From Mactromeris polynyma (taxonomy: Eukaryota > Mollusca > Bivalvia > Venerida > Mactridae), in contig JASFXZ010000010.1 in assembly GCA_032209605.1 (NCBI GenBank), positions 10,561,385-10,625,384 of the forward strand: 64,000 nt of DNA, read 5' to 3'. The notes below the pieces were generated by a model. The model was not told the origin of the DNA and made no database searches. It worked only from the letters and a program-made list of their open reading frames with translations. The translations under genes and the position numbers were made by a program. Each line of letters begins with the position of its first letter. The stretch's first letter is position 1. Below are positions 57,066-64,000 of the stretch, in pieces.

Positions 57066-57828
57066 GTTATGAATAAAATATACATGATTGCTTTAATATA
57101 TAATAATGTAACGTAACAAAGCCATCATTGTTTATTAAATAATCAATACCTCCACAACACATATAATAGTTAATTGTTGGGAACACAAGAAAGTAATGAG
57201 CTGATTAAATAGTTGGATAATTATGAATTTCGCTGAAATGCATTTATAGGGAGTATTAACAAAGAAAATCGAATTTAAAATTGATTTGGACTACATTTAA
57301 CACTAAGTTTTCATGTTTAACAGAACTAGAACGTTCAGCAAATTTCACAAGTAGTTCATTTTCAATGAACATAAGATCTGACTTAAAATGAAAAGTACGG
57401 CTTTGACAATTGCCATACGATTTCGTTTTTTATATCAGAATTTTACATCACAAGACGCGCACTCGATATCTGAAGGGCTTATCAGCTCACGTCAACCGTC
57501 TATGATTTATTTCGTATTAGGTCATATTTGTATATAATATCACGTTTGACCCAGTCACTGTGTTGTCGATGGGGCCTTTGTAAGGTTTCAGTGCTAATTT
57601 CCAGTGTGAATAAATAAACCTAAACAAAAGTTCGACTTAAGTCGGAATTTTTTTTCAAACAACTTTTTGAGATAGATTTATAAGAATACTAAATGCAAGA
57701 GTACAAAGTAACTTTAAACCTTGAATAAATTGACTCTTTGTGCAGAGTTAAGTTTTCTATCGGAGTATTCAGAATATAAATGTTAGTGTATAAGCAAATT
57801 GTAACAAAAATGGAAGTGCAATAACCCT
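57066..57828. other. Possible upstream region of the isolated exon
   Basis: AT-rich with no clear TATA, initiator or 5' exon I can defend. Confidence 0.4.
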
Positions 57829-59199
57829 ACAGTTACAGACCACCTCAACATTATGATCATCTCATTAATAAGACCATCCTTAAAACAATATTTGTTTGCA
57901 GTTACGCGACCGACTCATGAACGATGCCACGACTCAATTTATTTTTTCAGGTTCATCGATGAAATTTTTGTTTCTGTCTTTTAGCCATTACTGTACTAAA
58001 CTAATAAACCCCTACCTACCTACCCACTGTTAAGGTAAGGCCACCCTCATGAGACTGTACATTTTAAATCATATTTGGAATACCTTGGTCAATATCAATC
58101 CTTAGCCTATGTGTTAAGCCTCTTGCCTTACATGCGAAAGGTCCTGGGTTCAAATCCCTGCTAGGCCCAAAAAATGTATTTGCTTTTTTCATGACATTTC
58201 TTGTTTTACAGACTTTTTTCGCAAGGAAACGGATATAAAATTATAAAATATAAATTATATCAATTGGTTTCTAAAAAATGCCATATTTCTCCAAAGTTTG
58301 ATAATTCTACATGGTAAAATTTAATACATGCATATTACAAGATGTTATCAAAGCAAAACGGTACGGTAAACGTTTTTCATATTGTTATATTTTGTTAAAG
58401 AGGTGTTGAGGATAATTTTGAAGTCCATTATGTTTGAGTACTCACGTTATTATGTATGACTATGCTACCTTGAACATTGGTATTTCTTATTGTGACTTAA
58501 AAATAACGTCATTTACAGGAGGGTGTATGCATATGAAGTACCACCTATATTTTTTACAAAGCATATTATTTGCGATTTTTTTTCCTTATGATATCACTAG
58601 CACTTTCTTTTAAAGAATAACACAAACAAATGATAAAATGTGCTCATTTTGAACTAAAAAAAAAAGTTTTATGCATGAAGAACATGTGTGGAATTTGTGA
58701 CTTCTCAAAGCAAGTCGGTTTAATCTTAAAACTTGAAAATCTTTAAAACGGCACGGTAGGCCTAAAACTTTGATATATTTTGCATTTAGTTGTCTCACGT
58801 GATTCAGAAACTCATGGAAACAGTTTAGTTAAGATTCTTGATGATGAGTATTAGAGTGTGGTCTTACCTTAAAATTCCGGGTCATGTGACCACAAACAGG
58901 GCTAGTAGAGCGTTTTAATTAGTTGATTTTACATTTTGTCCTCGCTATAACAAAACATTAATTTGCAAATGGCGCCCGATGTGTAGTGAGTCACGTGATC
59001 ATCCGAGGCATGATAAAGTACGGTACGGCGTCCGTTTCATAACCTGGTATCTACTAGCCCTGCCGCAAACAAACATGTTTTAAGGATGGCCTAAATTTAT
59101 AATATTTCTTTCATATCTTACTCGATAATCGGTTCACCTCACAACTTAGACCGACTCTCTTCAGTACTAAAGGTATTAGTAGTGAGGTTTCACTGTAAA
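57829..59199. mobile_element. 1.37-kb foldback element with layered inverted ends
   Basis: The outer ends are CTACAGTTACAGACCACCTC and GTAGTGAGGTTTCACTGTA, which are family A-like. Next inward, ATCCTTAAAACAATATTTGTTTGC (57884) pairs with GCAAACAAACATGTTTTAAG (59068). Deeper, TTAAGGTAAGGCCACC (58031) pairs with GTGGTCTTACCTTAA (58859). No transposase frame is visible. Confidence 0.55.
58090..58172 (+). repeat. tRNA-like segment (SINE head or tRNA pseudogene)
   Basis: A perfect B box GGTTCAAATCC with a plausible anticodon arm CCTT...AAGG and closing CTAGGCCC against TTAGCCT. The arms do not pair fully and the anticodon loop has 8 nt, so not called as a working tRNA. Confidence 0.4.
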
Positions 59200-60059
59200 A
59201 AGAACTACAGTACAATTTCTCTTACAAATATTAGACGAAGAATGTATACACAGGCCTGAGGATAAAAAATATTTGTTTCCGAGTTCCTTGGTCACCAACT
59301 CTAAAGTTTTGATTTACAAAATCACACCGTGAAAGTCAGAATCTTGTCTCTTTACAAAATAAGAAAAAACACTTGCTCAAATAAAAAGATAAAGCAACCT
59401 AACCCCCTTACAGTTTTGAGAAAAGTAATCGAAAAACAAATATCATTGACCAAAAATTGCGGTGATTATTCTTAATGTATATAAGTACATTTGTAATTGT
59501 GTACACAAGCAAAGTAAAACTAAGATGATAGACACTCACTATTTAATGATTATATATAAAAACACGAATTCGACAAATACGACAATTGGAACGAATATCG
59601 CGTGTGATTTTACAAAACTTGCTATCAAGGCATACCTACAGTTCGTTCTTCATGTATAACTTCAACTGTGGACTACATCACGATATATCGGTCGCACGTC
59701 AATTCAGTGAATAAAAAACAACAACAAATATATTCCCACAGTTCACGAAGTGATTCACTATACAAATAAAACTGGTTACAAACTAACTGTATTTTTTTAT
59801 ATTCCAGTAAGTTACAGTTTGTGAAAATATTCAAAATGCCAAACGGACGCCGTATTTAGCGTGTGAGCGATAATATTCTGTCAGGGTCGGTTAAAAAGTT
59901 GTTGGGCAAATTGTCTCATAACTGGCAACAAATTATGAAACAACTCGAAATTGTCACTACATGAACAATAAAATGAAGTTTGAAAATAACCGATAATACA
60001 TGTAATCGTGCAATTTAAGCCTTTGTGTAACAAGATAGTTGTCGTCTATAATTATAATA
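59200..60059. other. AT-rich stretch, nothing recognised
   Basis: No supported feature. Confidence 0.5.
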
Positions 60060-60310
60060 TTCATTATTTTGACATGAGGTAAATTACACAACGACAGAGC
60101 AATGTTGACACATCAACAAGGATATCCTCTATATAATTCTGTGGCCGTGAATGGGTTTTCTGTGACTGATATTTACAAACAAAGGTTAAAGATGTATCTG
60201 GTGCATATGAACATAAACTATTAGAATTGGCTTCATCCAGTATTGTTGTCACATAGGCTTAAACATCTCTAACTTGTGCAATGTATAACCGACTGACAAT
60301 AATTTTTTAC
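60060..60310 (-). repeat. Dispersed repeat family Q, inverted copy (Q4)
   Basis: On the minus strand it carries ACAATACTGGATGAAGCCAA, TTTATGTTCATATGCACCAG and TTAGAGATGTTTAAGCC, matching Q2 and Q3. Confidence 0.7.
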
Positions 60311-61740
60311 CAGAATTACTAACAAACAAAACGTGTATAACAGCCTTTGCTTTTTGTATGTGGTAACCACTCGACTTCCATATTCATTTTTTCTACAAAA
60401 CACTGAAATTATCATCAAATCTTTGAACATACTCTTAATAAAATATTTATAGATATCGTGTTTCTTTCTAATGTACAGCACACTTAGAAAGCTTCCGACA
60501 CCGGATTACAAATATAATCAATTTACAACACTGACACAATACCGATAATTCTTTGAAAAAAGAAATGTATGGGTCTTCACGTCTCGTGCCGAAACGTTTT
60601 TAATCAGTAAATCTGAAAACTAAACGCCAATTAAAAATTTTACTTTTGAATTGCACTCCAATTTGCGGTGTCCTTATGGTCACCGTTTTTGTTCACTAGT
60701 TGACTTTCTTCCTTAATTTTGTAACAATCCTCATAGGACTGCCAGAAGTTTAGACTGTTGTATTTGTTTTAGACCGACCCTTTAACACACTAGTTGAATA
60801 GATATTGATTTAGTTCATTGATGTTTAGGCCTTGTAATATTTGTTTAAAATAATTCTTTATACAAAATTGACGATAATATCTGGTTTACCCGAAGCAATG
60901 ACTGCGAGGTTAACAAAATAACCTCGTTCATTCTTTTAGTAAATAGTTTTAAATATTAAAGTTTACATATGTCTTATAGATAAAGGCAAGAATTAAGTTG
61001 CCTTAAATACGTATAAGTGATTTTTAAAACCCTTGTAGATTAGAGAAAAGAATTGTACATTTACAACACTATTTGAATACTTCAAGGGATTAACATTCAG
61101 ACTACATTGGAAGAACTTAGTTTATAAAGAACAAAATGTGATGTTTTTTTATATCTTTGAACTCGATTCCCATTTGCGCATGCGCGTGAATTATTAAACT
61201 TAAATGGATAAGCATTATATTCACACCTGCAAACAATCTGCTTTGTCGTTGCTCCACACAGGAGATCAGGGTCAAGTTTATTTTCTTTAAAAAAAACATG
61301 AATATTTTAGCCCACAGTAAACTGTTGTCTCCCGGTAGTATGAAAACAAAATTCTCTTTAAGGAAACTGCATGAAAGTGTTCCTATGGGATACTTATCTT
61401 AGACACAGTCTGGTTTCAGCCGCTGGTGACAGTTTTATTTTGTCACTATATGAACGTACGGTTTGGGATACACCCACCACTGCTTTAAACACATCCCTCA
61501 CTGATTTATCATAACCGTGCCGTTAGAGGAAGATACAAATAATTAACCAGACCGCGATATAACAAAAATCTCCATTCAAATCTATCTCGAAATCAAATTA
61601 TCCAGAACGTATGCTAGTATTTTGAACAGAACAGAATGATTTACTAATATTTGTATTTAAGTATACTACTTATCATCCAATGTATACAATTTACAAAATA
61701 ATAATATTGATAATAGTATACTCTATGACAGTAAGTACAT
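60311..61740. other. AT-rich stretch, nothing recognised
   Basis: No supported feature. Confidence 0.5.
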
Positions 61741-61888
61741 GTTCATTTATACATTTATACATTTATACATTTATACATTTATACATTTATACATTTATAC
61801 ATTTATACATTTATACATTTATACATTTATACATTCATACATTCATACATTCATACATTTATACATTTATACATTTATATATACATAC
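61741..61888. repeat. 8-bp microsatellite (ATTTATAC)n
   Basis: About 18 units, with a run of ATTCATAC variants near 61830-61855. It produces a periodic open frame that is not a gene. Confidence 0.95.
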
Positions 61889-62628
61889 AGCAGTATGTAA
61901 ATTAGATTTAAACATACTAGAACCACTGCCATGAGCTAGACTATTTGTTTAGTGATACGCATTATACGAGAAATAAAAATATTTAACTTAAGCATACTCT
62001 CAATTTGAGAAGTGTTGTGACACTGGTGACACTGAGACCTGATCAATTGATTGGAACCTTAGCTCGTGTGGATCTATCGAGTTTAATCTTCGATGAAATC
62101 AGACGCAGCTTCATCAAACATTTAACTGTACGAAATTCCATAGGACTGAATGGAAATTAATAAATAATGCAAATATCAAATATAATTAGAGCTAATCTGA
62201 TACAACGTTGTAAAACTTCATTTCAACAAAATATGGTTACATCAAGGGAGACAATGCATACAACATCAAATATTTTGTCCTGATGCATTTACCTCCCTTG
62301 CTTTAACAACACCGCCATGCTAACGAGTTCGGTCAACTTATAATAAATATGTGGGATAAAATGATTATAGAAAATTAAATAAGATGCATGTACTAATAAA
62401 TAAGTATAAACGACATATTGTCTTTGATGAATATAAGAACCTAATGTCTTTGAAATTACAATGGAAAACGTTGCAATGCCAATGCCAGAACATATAGAAC
62501 GACTTCATAGTGATGATATCCGGGGTTTTAGTACTGGGTTAGCGTAACAGAAGTACATGCTCAAAAGCGAAAATACTTTGAAACCCACTGTGTCTTTTAT
62601 AAAGGTGATGTCTTTTTGTTTGTATTTG
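61889..62628. other. AT-rich stretch; one tiny open frame
   Basis: ATG at 62460 opens 28 codons (MENVAMPMPEHIERLHSDDI, then RGFSTGLA) to a TAA. The composition is protein-like but too short to call. Inverted CAAGGGAG/CTCCCTTG words flank 62245-62302. Confidence 0.35.
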
Positions 62629-62672
62629 CGTTTATTTATCGTCGCGACCGGTTTCCCATATGGGCGACGTTA
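62629..62672 (-). repeat. SINE 3' tail fragment
   Basis: Inverse of the tail of the SINE at 12920-13204: GCGTTTATTTATCGTCG and GGTTTCCCATATGGGCGACG. The head is absent. Confidence 0.8.
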
Positions 62673-64000
62673 ACATTGGACATCGAGTGTCCATTTTCTC
62701 GAAGTATTACAAAACAAATTAATAACTATTCATTACTGTTGCCAATAGTGCCTAGTCCCTAAGGGTAAAACGCCCCCCCCCCCAAATCGGATTTTTGTTT
62801 ATTTGTTTATTTATGTACCAATTTTACACGTCGTTCTCGATTTCACCTTTATTAAACATACGTTATCTATATTCCTTAACTTGTTATGTTATGTCCATTT
62901 TGATAACAAAAATGCAAGGTTTTATTAGCATTATATTCGGGGTTCCGTAAATGTAATATAATCACAGGCCTGACACACGTGCACATCTCATTATTATCTT
63001 CTTTCGGTACATGTCCTTATAAGTACATTTGTACCATAATATGTTAATGCAGACATGTTCTGCATTCGTTTGCATTATATATGATGTCGCCAGCATGTGT
63101 TTGTTTATTACATCAATTGAACATGTCCAACTTTCTGGCTCATCGCAAGATTCCCCATATCTGATCGATATTGGCTCTATGCCGATTATATATACGCCAC
63201 TTTAACGTCTCATGATCATTAACATGAAATTCAATTCGCGACTTAATTAGCCACTCCTAACATCTCTGTATTTTTATGTTAACCAATATTAACCTTCAAA
63301 TTGCGCCCACCATCTTTTTTCAAGATATTTCTTGTTTACCCTGCCTCTTCACAGTCAATAACATGTCTAAACTATTCTGTTTTTAAAGTATAATTATAAT
63401 CTATTCGCAGTTTTGAAAAAAATAGTTAAAGGGTGTTTAAATCGAATCGTGATTGATAAAAGTAATGGCTTGTGGTAGACACCATTTTCTGATATACGAT
63501 AAGAGACTTGAGCTGTCACGATGTTATTTCTTGATATTAATGTAGTATACGTCTCGCGCTTTGGCTAGAAAATGAAAAGCTCAATGGACCCGGATATTCG
63601 AGTGTTGTTGTTTGTTCATACATTTAACCAATCAATCGGGCACGTTCGCATTTGTTACGTGTTAGTCCACAAGGACAGATTCTTCTGATAATGCGTTGAC
63701 ATGTTAAATATACTGTATATTTAATACTATATACACTTGTTTTGGTAATAAACAAAATTGGATTGTCTAGCGTGTTTCAGTCCAAATACGGGAACAGCAA
63801 AGACGACGCAATTTCAGTGTCGCCATTATCGTGCATAAAATAAATTTGCATAAAATAATTACAAATACGCCCATTTTTGTATTTCCATTTCCAATTAAAA
63901 TTACAAACTAATTTTAGGTAATTTAAATACGCAAGATAGGGCCTATACTGTGGTGCACGCTAATAGTTATACCGAGTAAAACGTATTTTCATATATACTT
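62673..64000. other. AT-rich right end, nothing recognised beyond short repeats
   Basis: Contains an 11-base C run at 62773-62783 and the second copy of the short repeat from 29569 at 63303-63346. No exon supported. Confidence 0.5.

Noticed and set aside
58090..58172. Possible tRNA gene
   Set aside because: Good B box but an 8-nt anticodon loop and weak stems; more likely a SINE head or pseudogene.
61680..61934. 84-residue frame of repeating IHLYIYTF
   Set aside because: Product of the (ATTTATAC)n microsatellite.

Overview
The window looks like a piece of an invertebrate animal genome, most likely a lophotrochozoan and plausibly a bivalve mollusc. The reasons are AT-rich spaced-out sequence, short coding exons with GT..AG introns, tRNA-derived SINE pieces, many short terminal-inverted-repeat (TIR) elements, several minisatellites, and a Crypton-type recombinase gene of the KIAA1958/ZMYM/QRICH1 kind. 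The species is inferred, not shown. There are no bacterial operons, rRNAs or CRISPR arrays.

0-20.3 kb, minus strand: one multi-exon gene of unknown function occupies the region. I could build six coding exons (20139-19153, 15367-15254, 13396-13226, 8143-8072, 5000-4512, 2061-1894). They join in frame into 667 residues with no stop, and the gene runs off the left edge. Every junction is phase 0. The product starts MGTGIS, a possible N-myristoylation site, then has about 300 residues of disordered acidic/Ser-rich sequence, then a helical part with Trp-containing segments. Its introns hold a 41-bp minisatellite, a SINE touching a splice donor, MITEs, an NRF1/ETS/TATA promoter-like island and a possible plus-strand starting exon (14556-14637).

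20.3-46 kb: no convincing gene. The sequence is a mosaic of dispersed elements. The commonest is an ACAGTAAAACCTC-ended family (A, about 13 copies here). Others are a TACTGGTCAAAAG-ended family (C), a family with clear 9-bp target duplications (D), paired families F and G, several mariner-like hairpins, a MITE-derived 82-bp tandem array, and a 22/44-bp minisatellite near 37 kb.

46.2-51.8 kb: the most notable locus. A three-exon minus-strand gene (49774-47097) encodes a 485-residue tyrosine recombinase of the Crypton/DUF3504 type with all expected catalytic residues (R235, K268, H362, R365, H388, Y397). It sits inside an interrupted array of a 36-bp minisatellite. Most units carry a CRE-like palindrome (perfect TGACGTCA in 12 of 20 units) and a splice-donor-like GAG/GTAAG.

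51.8-64 kb: nested transposon insertions at 52.6-53.3 kb, a hAT-like fragment, a larger foldback at 57.8-59.2 kb, and one good isolated minus-strand coding exon (57065-56883). That exon could be a distant alternative first exon of the left-hand gene or belong to another gene. The rest is AT-rich sequence with a microsatellite near 61.8 kb.
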